Below are positions 23,263 through 35,072 of a stretch of DNA of 64,000 nt, piece after piece (within the stretch, counting starts at the first letter, position 1; the number at the start of each line of letters is the position of its first letter). The notes beneath the pieces were generated by a model. The model did no database searches. It saw only the letters and a program-made list of their open reading frames with translations, and had not been told where the DNA came from. This DNA is from Kitagawia praeruptora (taxonomy: Eukaryota; Streptophyta; Magnoliopsida; Apiales; Apiaceae). Made by a program: the position numbers and the translations under genes. The DNA lies in contig CM075353.1 in NCBI GenBank assembly GCA_037693485.1, forward strand, positions 8,876,001-8,940,000. Direction: 5' to 3'.

Positions 23263-23835
23263 TCTTCCCAGCTGTCTGCCTAGGGCCTCATGAAATGAGG
23301 GGCCACATTATTCTATCATTATTCATGCATACATAATTATATTTATATTCATATTTGTATCATAGATACTTAATTAATCAATTTTGAAATCAAATATAGA
23401 CTTTGCTTTCATGTTTGGGAAGTCATATTTGGGCTCGTTACTAATTTTCTTTAATTAAAAGGCCAATCATTTGTGCTTAAAAAATCTCATTATATATTTT
23501 AAGTTTTGACATTGTGCATGTATATGTAGTAGTTGTCTTAAATTTATTAAATAGAAAATCTAATATAGACATATCTTGCTAAGGCATAAAACACTGCAAC
23601 CAATGATGAGTTCTCTTTTTCCCCCTTTTTTGTGTTTTGTTAATTAATTTTTATCTTTAAATTGCTATTATTATCTTATACTATTTATCACTACTGAATT
23701 AAAATCTTGCAATAATTTTTTCTGTATAATTGTAGTTAGTAAAATTTTGAAATCTTTCAAAAAATTTCAATATTTTGATATAAAAAAATTAAGGTCTAGG
23801 GCCTGCAAAATGCTAGAGCCGGCCCTGAATATATG
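23263..23835. other. AT-rich spacer with possible hAT-like end
   Basis: The right side reads CTAGAGCCGGCCCTG (ending about 23828), a motif often found at the end of plant hAT-like elements. GGGCCTCATGAAATGAGGGG at 23282 is a short palindrome. No matching opposite terminus was found. Confidence 0.35.
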
Positions 23836-23939
23836 TTTGGCATGCTTGATTTTATAATTATGTTGGAGTTGTACTTGTATATTTGTTTGGCACACTTGAT
23901 TTTGAATTAAAGGGCGAAATTTTTCAGGACTTCTTTCGT

Positions 23940-24169
23940 TATAATCTAAAGCTATAAAATGAACCTTCTTTGCAGCTTCATGGTAACTGTTTGATATCAT
24001 CATTAGCCTCTGATCCATCATTTTACCGGACTTTGGTGCTGCTTGCTTGTGTTTGTCAAAGCTAGCTAGAGATTGTTTCTTTCTCAATTTTGTCCCTCCC
24101 TGGAAAACCCAACCTAAGTTCAGTAGCCTCAAGGTTAAGACCTTTTTCCTCGATTCTAATGCTTTCCAT
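23940..24169 (-). pseudogene. Aux/IAA domain I fragment, frameshifted
   Basis: On the minus strand, MESIRIEEKGLNLEATELRL followed by GFPG matches the N terminus and domain I (TELRLGLPG, the TOPLESS-recruiting EAR motif) of Aux/IAA auxin repressors. The frame hits stops about 14 codons later. A neighbouring frame continues as KKQSLASFDKHKQAAPKSG, compatible with a frameshifted linker. Domains II (GWPPxRS degron) and III/IV are absent, so this is a truncated, broken copy. Only domain I supports the identification. Confidence 0.55.
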
Positions 24170-24490
24170 TAGTAACAGCTCTTGAGAAAAAAAAATAAAA
24201 CTGGAAGTTTTATTTTTATGGATAACTTGATCAGGAGTTTGGGCGATTCTATGTCTCGCTTTTCTAAAAACCTTGATCACTGATGAAATATATTTTTAAG
24301 ATGCACAATTTTCGATATTTTGGAGCAGAAAGGCTTAGGAATGTTTCATACATACCTGGGAAGACAGAACACGGATACTGGGCTTGTTGATAGCTAAAAG
24401 GCTAGGCTGTTCAGCTATAAGCTACAAACTTATGTTAATAAACGAGACACTGGAAAGAAGAATCAATTTTGAAATATCTACATCATTATT

Positions 24491-24580
24491 CATAGCAGTA
24501 AATATAATTACTACTTGTCCAAAATAATTATTCTGAAGTTTTTGGGATGATACTTCTGTCCAAATTCTAACAACAAAACT
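24491..24580. repeat. Dispersed repeat shared with 58027-58110
   Basis: About 85 bp starting GTAAATATAATTACTACTTG is almost the same here and near 58030, in the same orientation. Together with the tRNA-like copies this shows the DNA left and right of the large insertions consists of related repeat units. Confidence 0.8.
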
Positions 24581-24659
24581 TGCGAATGGAATCTATACAA
24601 TGTCAATTATCTTTCTTTGTTATAGTACATATATTCCTTTTCGTTCATCAACTTCCACC

Positions 24660-24745
24660 CAAAGATGGCTTAGCTGGTTGAGACCGGGACTTTAGGGACT
24701 TGCTATCCCAAGGTCCTAGCTTCGATTCCGGTTGGGCCTTTTTTT
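24660..24745 (+). repeat. tRNA-like repeat, copy 1
   Basis: GGCTTAGCTGGTTGAGACC resembles a tRNA A-box half and TTCGATTCCGG a B box; a T run follows. It does not fold into a proper tRNA with acceptor stem. A second copy lies at 25008-25065 and 3'-half copies at 47766-47790 and 48135-48160. Upstream sequence (CTTTCTTTGTT, ACATATATTC) is also shared between copies 1 and 2, so the repeated unit is longer than the tRNA-like head. Confidence 0.6.
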
Positions 24746-25007
24746 TAATTTCTTTTTTAATTTCCAAAGATGGTGTGCTGCCCCCCTTGCATTGCATCCC
24801 ATTTTGCAGATGTAAATTGTAATACCCTGCTTCTTGTCAATTTAGCATCAACTCGATAGCTACTTCTCTCTTTTTTTCTCCAAGCTTAACTCTTTTTTAA
24901 GTATGTCATGTACCATATACAAGGTCAGTAAGCTTTCTTTGTTCCAAGGTTAATTAGCTTTCTTTGTTCCATTACATATATTCATTTTCGTTCTGCATCT
25001 TCCACAC

Positions 25008-25065
25008 AAAGATTGCTCAGCTGGTTGAGACCGACACTTTAGGGACTTGCAATCCCAAGGTCTTA
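25008..25065 (+). repeat. tRNA-like repeat, copy 2 (truncated 3' half)
   Basis: Matches copy 1 up to CCCAAGGTCTTA, then breaks. The missing continuation GTTTTGATTCCGGTTAGGGC is found at 47766, immediately after TTA. The simplest reading is that about 22.7 kb was inserted at this TTA. Confidence 0.6.
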
Positions 25066-25074
25066 ATTTATTTA

Positions 25075-25500
25075 CGGTTTATTCGTCGTTCTGAATATTT
25101 CTAAAATCCAAAATGGAAACGTTGAACCCCAAAAATTAATTGTTGAACCCCTAAATTTAATTAAACTTGTATTTTTAAATTAAAAAATTTTAATTAAAAA
25201 ATTGAATTCGGCGGCCTGATTTTTAAACGCTAACGCATTTAAAAATCAGGATAAGTTAGGGTTTAGGGTTTAGGGTTGTTTCCTAAACCCTAAGTTTGCA
25301 TACGATTTATTCGTCGTTCCGAATATTTCTAAACCCAACATGGAACTGTTGAACCCCAAAGGTTAACCGTTGAAACCCCGAGGGAATACAAATAAAAAAT
25401 TTAAATTTTAAATAAAAAATTGAATTCGACGGCCTGATTTTTAAACGCTAACGCATTTAAAAATCAGGATATGTTTTAGGGTCTAGGGTTTAGGGTTGTA
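25075..25500. repeat. Two ~228-bp tandem copies with telomere-like motifs
   Basis: Two units each run from TTTATTCGTCGTTC through a perfect hairpin (CCTGATTTTTAAA, loop, TTTAAAAATCAGG) to short AGGGTTTAGGG runs. The TTTAGGG runs are only 2-3 units long, so they are not a telomere. The copies have diverged. Confidence 0.75.
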
Positions 25501-25511
25501 AACAACCCTAA

Positions 25512-25709
25512 GCAACTCCAACCCAAAGATCCCTTACCTATATTTGTCCTAGGTGGACATATTTTAGGGGTTTAGTTTTTAAAAACAACACTCCAATGCA
25601 ACTCTCTATCCCCTATAATTTTTAGGTGAGAGAAAATGAAACTCTTTATTTAGGGGACAGAAAAGCAAACCCCTATAATGCCACATCATCATTGTTTCCT
25701 TATAATATT
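25512..25709. mobile_element. Left half of Tourist-like element split by LTR array
   Basis: Begins GCAACTCCAACCCAAAG after TAA. The matching right half ends CCCTTGGAGATGCTC at 47762 followed by TTA. The two halves look like one PIF/Harbinger-type MITE into which the LTR array inserted at ATATT. The left terminus has lost two bases relative to the usual GAGC start. Confidence 0.55.
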
Positions 25710-28700
25710 TGTAACGCCCCCAAATCCGGGGTCAGGGATTTGGTCGTCACGCAAAAATCCTTAATAACAAATCACCTGTTTAACCACATTAAACCATCTG
25801 TAGTCATTAATAATTGAGTTACAACATTTGTGACCCCAACCACCAAGCATCTTTTAGGTTATAGGGCTAGAAACAAGAATCAAATCCTTACTACTAGTAT
25901 AACTTCGTTGAGAAGTACACCAGCAACTAGTACTATTTTACACAAAGTAACATATATATTACACATCAATATACTTACATATAACTTACTCCAGCTATAA
26001 ACTTTCTAGATCATATCATCTTCATAAGGGCACACTGCTCGCTTCATCTAAGCCATGCAGATAACCTCGTCCGGCTACCTTCCACTGAAAAGTTAATATT
26101 TGAAAACAAGCAAGTATGAGCGAAAGAATTGCTCAGCAAGTTATTACTAGAGTTTAACAAAATATCATTCTTGAAACCTTTATAACCACGAAATTTTATA
26201 GGGAAAGTATAATGTTTGAAATTAATATCAACTGAACAATATACCAATGTAATATAAACGATGCCGTTACAAGGTAATTAAATAGCCACATCTTGTTTGC
26301 GCAGTAATACACCAACATAAGCTTGCTGGTTATTCAATATGAAATCACTTACTTATTGATAATATAATATCAGCTCTCTTCTATAACAAGATAATAATCA
26401 ATACATCATCTTAGTATAATATCTCAAGGTAATATAACATTTAAAATCAAGCTCTCAATATAATCTTTCCATTTCCTTTTATACAACAATTGTGTATAAA
26501 AGTAATATAAAATCAGTTTCTCTTCTTACTATAAAACAATTCCATCATTTCATACCATTTTCCTTTTCAGTACACAACTCTGAAAACCATTATCCATTCT
26601 TTCTTTTAAAGAAAACGTTGGGGATTTCCACTGTTGTCGAATACGTGAGGCACGATGATCAGTCGTCCTCCGTACCCGTCCCTTTTTACTACCGGTAGAC
26701 GGAGGTAGGTTCTCCACCATCCCCCAGGAGGAAGGTCCACCACTACATCCTCCCTCGGCAACTCTTGGGCCGGAATAAATATTGAATGCTGGACTGTGCC
26801 GCACACAGCCTCCTACGCTTTTTGTTGTTATCCCCCCTTTTTGTCAAATCATTTTACCATTATCAATACCATTTCACATTTCACCTTTCCATTTTCATAT
26901 CCGTATTATAATCATTTGAAAACATATATACAGGTATATCAATTCAAGACATACATTCATTTCACTATGAAATTCCTTAAATAACCTTTTAACAATATTT
27001 AATCACCCTCAGAACACTTAGAATATCTAAAGAATAACTATTCAATAATCCCTTTTAAATGAATATTATAATTAATATTCATTGAATTAAATAACCATTA
27101 AAATAACATTTATCATTTTCATTCCAGACATTTTTAACCAAAAATGTCTCCTTTATAACCATCGAAATATTTTTATTATTCCGGAACAAAGCGATTGTAA
27201 GAAAACGTTTTAAAAATAATATTCATCTAATTAAATAAATTTAATTCGACGAATAAGGTTTATTTAATCAGTAGATACTTCAAGAGGTATCTACTAATTA
27301 AATAAACACTAGTTTGTTGGTGATGTTGCCATTAGGTTAATTATTGCGAAATTCTTTCTAAAAACTTTGTCCGGGTTTTCGAAAATATACATTTCAAGAT
27401 AACCCCTTCCATTTTTCCATTCATATATCCATACATTTAAATTACACCAACTAAAATACTTTACATATAAGTCCCTTTTAAGAAAATCTGTAAATATTAA
27501 CCCTTGTCCCCTTATATAACAAAATATTTATTAATAACGTCTGAAACAGTTTACAACTCATACATCCCCAATTTACACATAATTGTAATATTATAAAATA
27601 ACTTTAGATAACAACTGATACCATAATATCATAAAAATAACCATAATAACAACTGATACCATTCCTTCCCTTATCACTTTACTCCTTATAGTATATCACT
27701 CTCTCCATATCACATATATTTCCAATCAAACCATTTTACTTAAAAGTAAACAATTTATCAAGATAAAGATAGAAGAAAATCTTGCAAATATGGACTGAAG
27801 TCTTATTCCACACATTTCATATATTTCAAAATAAATATACTCTGAACGATAGAGTATGTATAAATAAACTTGCCTCTGGTCCTTAGCACCAGATAGAACA
27901 GCGCGAATAAATCCTTGGCGTTTCGCCCAAGTAGTTCCATGAACTTTACACGACGCCTCGATCCTTCCTTTTTGATACACGTTGCTCCACTTGATCACGC
28001 CCTAATGGTACTGTAATTGTTACGAGTACGCGTCAGTCCAACCTCGTATCTCGAGTAGACCCAACTCAGAATTACCACTGAGTCACCTAAAGTCGTACTA
28101 TAGTTGTTATCCCTATAACTGACTACTAAAATACCAATTAATGCACATAACACATTTAGTCAACTTCACTTAACATATACAATTATAATACTAGTGTCAT
28201 TCTATGACAAAACTCAGTTTATAAATAATCCTCAAAACGCATTTAATCCCCGAAACACATAAATCCTTGAATTAACACATAAATCCTTGAGACAACAATT
28301 ACCCTCGAATTAATTCACTTAACACATATACACATAAACAGTTAACACCCAAATCATACCTTTAAACCATTGAAATCAAATAAGTTAAATAAATTTAAAT
28401 GCAGGGGATTTTCAGAAAATTTCGGCATGTAGTATTCGTTTATCGGACTATGGGCACAACCCCTCAATATCAATCAAAACAATTCAACCCTGCTTTTGCA
28501 AAAATAAAGCTGCCTCAACTTGCAGCAACATAAAAGTAAACAAATAATGAAAAGTACCCGCCCAGACATGCGGCACCTCAACATTTAAAGAAAGTAAACT
28601 AAGTTTATCCACATGTAAGTCAACACCATGTAGTTGACAAATATGACTTCTAACAATTACTACGACCCGACTTATACCATTTAGCACATAGACATTTACC

Positions 28701-29137
28701 GATAAGCCAACTCTTATAACTATACCTCATATGACAATAACAATTAGCACTTAGCAATTTAAAAATTACAATTTGGAAACTAACAATTAGCAATTGGCAC
28801 TAAACATTTAGCAATCACTAAACTCAACAATTACGATTAATCACAAATATAGACTCTCCGAATAAAATACGGAAATCCCAATAATATTCACAATCCACCA
28901 TATTAATCTAATTACGAAAATTAGCATATTAACTTACAATTTAAATCCAACTTAATTACCACAATAATCTCACCATTTAACTATTTAAATTACCACAATT
29001 TACAACTAATTAAATTCAACAATAAACTAACTAAATGCGATAATTAAATACATGCTTTAAAAATATAAAAATTTATACCATTCGGTTCGTTCCGATTCGA
29101 CTCGCAAAATTAATCTTCCACCAAAACCATCTCTCTC

Positions 29138-29168
<31 letters not shown>

Positions 29169-30205
29169 CTGCCTCCTTCCCCGCGCTTGCTCAACTACCA
29201 CTACCACACCACGACGCCGCCACAGCCATCGCCGGCCGGACGCCGTTGTCGCCGCGCCGCCCCTCCTCCTGCCTTCACTTGACACCAGATCTCCACCTTG
29301 CTACACACACATATACACGCACATATACACCCTTGTATATACACACACACGCGATATCTATATATATATATGTGTGTATTATCAAACCCCCAATTTGATT
29401 TCTTCCCAAATCCCTAATTTCTTCCCCAATTCTCTTTTCTCTCTCCCCGATCTATTCTATCTGCTGCGTCTATTTTCTCTCGGTTGTTTTCCAATTGGGC
29501 TTAGGCCCAATCTTATATTACTACTAACACTTAACTCCGAGCCCAAATAAAACACTACTCATTCTTGTAAAAACTAATACACATCTTTTATAAATCGAAA
29601 TTAAATAGAAAATTTGGGAAAATTAAACTTTTCATTTTTAAAATGAAGAGTATATAATTATGAACACCCACATATTTTTAAAATATTTTTCGGATAAAAA
29701 ATGAATTAAATATGAATTTTGCAAGTTTTGATCCTTTAATTGCAACATAACTCTTAAAATCATTTTAAAATACCAAAACACCCAAATTAATTCTCCTAAT
29801 AATTTTAAAACTCAATAAATATATAAAGATAATATTTCAAAAGATTTCATGATTTTTAATTCCTCCGATAATTTTATAAAATTAACAGAGGATCAAAATG
29901 CATGATTTAAATATATTTAAATCCTCAAAAATATAAATAAAATACATCAGCCTTCACAGCTCACACAAATCATCATATAAACACATAAACACAACTTCAC
30001 ATACATTCCACCTTCCAACAATAATCACATAATATAGTTCATAATTACACCGAACCAGACAATAATTAAATAATTCGCTTTTGAAATTCCTTGAACTGGA
30101 ATAATGAACAATAAAATAAATTAAAAATTTCCTCCTCATTTTAGGAAAACATTAATATTCTTAAAATAATACTTAAATCATTTTCTGAAAATTCGGGTTA
30201 TTACA
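25710..30205 (-). repeat. LARD LTR A (4,496 bp)
   Basis: Left-most LTR, the 3' LTR in element orientation. It is AT-rich except for a G/C-rich block at 29168-29270 bordered by (CT)n at 29141-29168, CA/TA repeats at 29303-29372 and a GGCCCAA box near 29503. Small open frames inside it recur in the other LTRs only because the LTRs are near-identical. Confidence 0.93.
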
Positions 30206-31700
30206 GTCTACCCCCCTTAAAAGGATTCCGTCCACGGAATCAGCTAAGGCCACTACTGGGATTCCTTAATTCTTTCATCATCAACACTTATTTTGCAAAA
30301 CCATAGATAACATCCATTCATAAGCAACTCCTCCAAAACTCAATTCAACTATAGGGTATCTATCTGACACATCACTATTCCTTCCACATATATGTCTCGA
30401 CCAACTTGCCATTATCATCCTATCCTTGAGAGAGAGAGTTCACTGATTCCATTAACATAACACTCTTGAGAGAGAGATTGCACTCATTCCATTAATCATA
30501 ACATCCATGAGAGAGAGCAAACTAATTCTATCGATATGTCACTGATATTCTATTCGTTTTGGGATTCGCTCCTGCTCTTGGCGATTCCGCTCGAATCTAA
30601 TTTCTATCAGCGAATTTCGACTTGACCGACCTGGTTGGCATCCCCTTGAAATTTATTAGAGATAACAAGAATCATGGAGCTTTGAAAAGATAGTTGTCAT
30701 ATCAAGACAAATGTCACCCACTGGTGACCATAAGATTATGAGATTCGAAACAAACCTTATTGGAAATAAGAGAATTTACTGAGAGATCAATATGATCATA
30801 AGAACTCACGTTGCGTGTCTCAGTTGAGACATTACTAAAGGTAATCAGCCTTCTTGTATTTCACAACTCACAAGTGATGGCGTCCCATCAGACTTCTATC
30901 ACACAGACAGATAGTCCTTGTGGCCCCTATATGTATAGGGTTGTTCGTCTCAGTGGAAGTTGAGAAGTACGAAAGAAATTCAAAGTCAAGTCAATAATAA
31001 TCATCTTCTGACAATTAATTCTCAAAGGGACACCTTGGATTAAAATCGAACAATTTCCAAGGCGCAATTTCCAAAGAAAAGGATAACCAGAAAGATACTG
31101 GTATTCGACAAGCAAGAGGTTCTATATCACCATTGAATTATCCACCATTGAAGAAAAGTGGAAGTTTGAAATAATATCATTTGATAGGGCTTCGAAAACC
31201 TGAAGGTAAGTATAATGAAAGCCCTTGGCACAATTGAAACCAAATATGACTTAACACAAGGAAAAATAACTTCGAAGAGGAAATATATCCCTTATCACAA
31301 TTCTCTCTTAGAGAGATGTCAAATTATTCATAGATTGGGAAGGTAATCAAAAGATTCACCAATGGGGTATTGCCAAGGTCTCCACGGATGCCTTTTATGT
31401 CGGCTCCTCTGACGGATAATCGTTCGATCCCAGAGCTGTTCTTTTCCAGGCACACCCTAAGGTGCTTGATAACTTACGTCATCGTCGACTCGTAATAGTC
31501 ACTAAGGATTCAATCATCGACGTTAATAATCTCAGGGAGTTCTATCTCAACATATCCTTCAACATAGCTTTCAAATCTTAACTTAATCATTGGCACTACA
31601 CCCGGTAGTCCAACATGAACTCTGACGTTCTCACATAACTATACACACTCCTACTCACTCTTGTTTCTAGTTTACTATAACCTTAGCTCTGATACCACTC
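30206..31700 (-). repeat. LARD internal region 1 (1,495 bp, non-coding)
   Basis: The primer binding site is at 31686-31697 (GCTCTGATACCA on +, i.e. TGGTATCAGAGC on -), three bases from the LTR. The polypurine tract is at about 30206-30218 (GTCTACCCCCCTT on +). No gag-pol motif in any frame. Three short GAGAGAGAG-type runs occur near 30430-30520. Confidence 0.93.
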
Positions 31701-33996
31701 TGTAACGCCCCCAAATCCGGGGTCAGGGATTTGGTCGTCACGCAAAAATCCTTAATAACAAATCACCTGTTTAACCACATTAAACCATCTGTAGTCATTA
31801 ATAATTGAGTTACAACATTTGAGACCCCAACCACCAAGCATCTTTTAGGTTATAGGGCTAGAAACAAGAATCAAATCCTTACTACTAGTATAACTTCGTT
31901 GAGAAGTACACCAGCAACTAGTACTATTTTACACAAAGTAACATATATATTACACATCAATATACTTACATATAACTTACTCCAGCTATAAACTTTCTAG
32001 ATCATATTGTCTTCATAAGGGCACACTGCTCGCTTCATCTAAGCCATGCAGATAACCTCGTCCGGCTACTTTCCACTGAAAAGTTAATATTTGAAAACAA
32101 GCAAGTATGAGCGAAAGAATTGCTCAGCAAGTTATTACTAGAGTTTAACAAAATATCATTCTTGAAACCTTTATAACCACGAAATTTTATAGGGAAAGTA
32201 TAATGTTTGAAATTAATATCAACTGAACAATATACCAATGTAATATAAACGATGCCGTTACAAGGTAATTAAATAGCCACATCTTGTTTGCGCAGTAATA
32301 CACCAACATAAGCTTGCTGGTTATTCAATATGAAATCACTTACTTATTGATAATATAATATCAGCTCTCTTCTATAACAAGATAATAATCAATACATCAT
32401 CTTAGTATAATATCTCAAGGTAATATAACATTTAAAATCAAGCTCTCAATATAATCTTTCCATTTCCTTTTATACAACAATTGTGTATAAAAGTAATATA
32501 AAATCAGTTTCTCTTCTTACTATAAAACAATTCCATCATTTCATACCATTTTCCTTTTCAGTACACAACTCTGAAAACCATTATCCATTCTTTCTTTTAA
32601 AGAAAACGTTGGGGATTTCCACTGTTGCCGAATACGTGAGGCACGATGATCAGTCGTCCTCCGTACCCGTCCCTTTTTACTACCGGTAGACGGAGGTAGG
32701 TTCTCCACCATCCCCCAGGAGGAAGGTCCACCACTACATCCTCCCTCGGCAACTCTTGGGCCGGAATAAATATTGAATGCTGGACTGTGCCGCACACAGC
32801 CTCCTACGCTTTTTGTTGTTATCCCCCTTTTTGTCAAATCATTTTACCATTATCAATACCATTTCACATTTCACCTTTCCATTTTCATATCCGTATTATA
32901 ATCATTTGAAAACATATATACAGGTATATCAATTCAAGACATACATTCATTTCACTATGAAATTCCTTAAATAACCTTTTAACAATATTTAATCACCCTC
33001 AGAACACTTAGAATATCTAAAGAATAACTATTCAATAATCCCTTTTAAATGAATATTATAATTAATATTCATTGAATTAAATAACCATTAAAATAACATT
33101 TATCATTTTCATTCCAGACATTTTTAACCAAAAATGTCTCCTTTATAACCATCGAAATATTTTTATTATTCCGGAACAAAGCGATTGTAAGAAAACGTTT
33201 TAAAAATAATATTCATCTAATTAAATAAATTTAATTCGACGAATAAGGTTTATTTAATCAGTAGATACTTCAAGAGGTATCTACTAATTAAATAAATACT
33301 AGTTTGTTGGTGATGTTGCCATTAGGTTAATTATTGCGAAATTCTTTCTAAAAACTTTGTCCGGGTTTTCGAAAATATACATTTCAAGATAACCCCTTCC
33401 ATTTTTCCATTCATATATCCATACATTTAAATTACACCAACTAAAATACTTTACATATAAGTCCCTTTTAAGAAAATCTGTAAATATTAACCCTTGTCCC
33501 CTTATATAACAAAATATTTATTAATAACGTCTGAAACAGTTTACAACTCATACATCCCCAATTTACACATAATTGTAATATTATAAAATAACTTTAGATA
33601 ACAACTGATACCATAATATCATAAAAATAACCATAATAACAACTGATACCATTCCTTCCCTTATCACTTTACTCCTTATAGTATATCACTCTCTCCATAT
33701 CACATATATTTCCAATCAAACCATTTTACTTAAAAGTAAACAATTTATCAAGATAAAGATAGAAGAAAATCTTGCAAATATGGACTGAAGTCTTATTCCA
33801 CACATTTCATATATTTCAAAATAAATATACTCTGAACGATAGAGTATGTATAAATAAACTTGCCTCTGGTCCTTAGCACCAGACAGAACAGCGCGAATAA
33901 ATCCTTGGCGTTTCGCCCAAGTAGTTCCATGAACTTTACACGACGCCTCGATCCTTCCTTTTTGATACACGTTGCTCCACTTGATCACGCCCTAAT
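31701..33996 (-). repeat. LARD LTR B, left part
   Basis: Middle LTR up to the insertion point of the opposite-strand solo LTR. The last five bases, CTAAT, are the target duplication of that insertion. Confidence 0.92.
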
Positions 33997-35036
33997 TATA
34001 ATAACCCGAATTTTCAGAAAATGATTTTATTATTATTTTAAGAATATTAATGTTTTTCCTAAAATGAGGAGGAAATTTTTATTTTTTTTATTGTTCATTA
34101 TCCAGTTCAAGGAATTTCAAAAGCGAATTATTTAATTATTGTCTGGTTCAGTATAATTATGAACTATATTATGTGATTATTGTTGGAAGGTGGAATATAT
34201 GTGAAGTTGTGTTTATGTGTTTATATGATGATTTGTGTGAGTTGTGAAGGCTGATGTATTTTATTTATATTTTTGAAGATTTAAATATATTAAAATCATG
34301 CATTTTGATCATCTGTTAATTTTATAAAATTATCGGAGGAATTAAAAATCATGAAATCATTTGTGATATTATCTTTATAATATTATTTAGTTTTTAAAAT
34401 GGTTGGGTGAATTAATTTGGATGTTTCGGTATTTTAAAATGATTTTAAGAGTTTTATTGTATTTAAAGGATCAAAACTTTGAAAATTCATATTTAATTCA
34501 TTTTTGATCCGAAAAATATTTTAAAAATATGTGCGTGTTCATAATTTTATACTCTTCATTTTAAAAATGAAAAGTTTAATTTTATGAAATTTTATTTAAT
34601 TTCGATTTATAAAGCTGTTTATTAGTTTTAAAAGTGAATTAGTAGTGTTATATTTGGGCTCGGAGTTAAGTGTTAGTAGTAATATAATAGAATTGGGCCT
34701 AAGCCCATTTAGAGAAAACACAGCAGACATACACGAGCACAAACGCAGCCGAGAGAAACAGCGGGGAGAAAAGAATTGGGGGAAAAATTAGGGTTGAGGG
34801 AAATCAATTGGGGGTTGGAAATTGATGAAGAAGAAAAGAGATGTGTGTGTATATATAGATATATGTGTGTATATGTGAGTGTGCGTCGTGTATGTGTGTT
34901 TATACGAGTGTGTGTGTGTGTATGCGCGGGTGTGCTGCTGGAAGGAAGAAGGTCACGCAGGGAGGCGGCAAGGAGGAGCAGCGTCGGGGCGGCGGCGCGC
35001 CGGAGGCCTGGTGGCGGTGGTTGCGCGAACTGCAGC

Positions 35037-35072
<36 letters not shown>

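Noticed and set aside
24660..24745. True tRNA gene
   Set aside because: A- and B-box-like motifs exist, but no acceptor stem or proper cloverleaf forms, and partial copies are dispersed. It is better described as a tRNA-derived repeat.
25250..25500. Interstitial telomere
   Set aside because: Only two or three TTTAGGG-like units in a row, within a duplicated AT-rich unit.
26550..26806. Repeated 66-98 codon frames in each LARD LTR (also near 32.5 and 43.6 kb)
   Set aside because: They recur only because the LTRs are near-identical. They have no recognised domain and overlap each other in different frames.
28484..28687. 67-codon frame shared by LTRs A, B and C
   Set aside because: The diverged solo LTR does not keep its start region, unlike the 90-codon frame, so there is no sign of constraint.
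29073..29285. Arg/Gly-rich frame in the LTR G/C-rich block
   Set aside because: Low-complexity translation of G/C-rich and (GA)n sequence. Length varies with the microsatellite (84 codons in LTR B).
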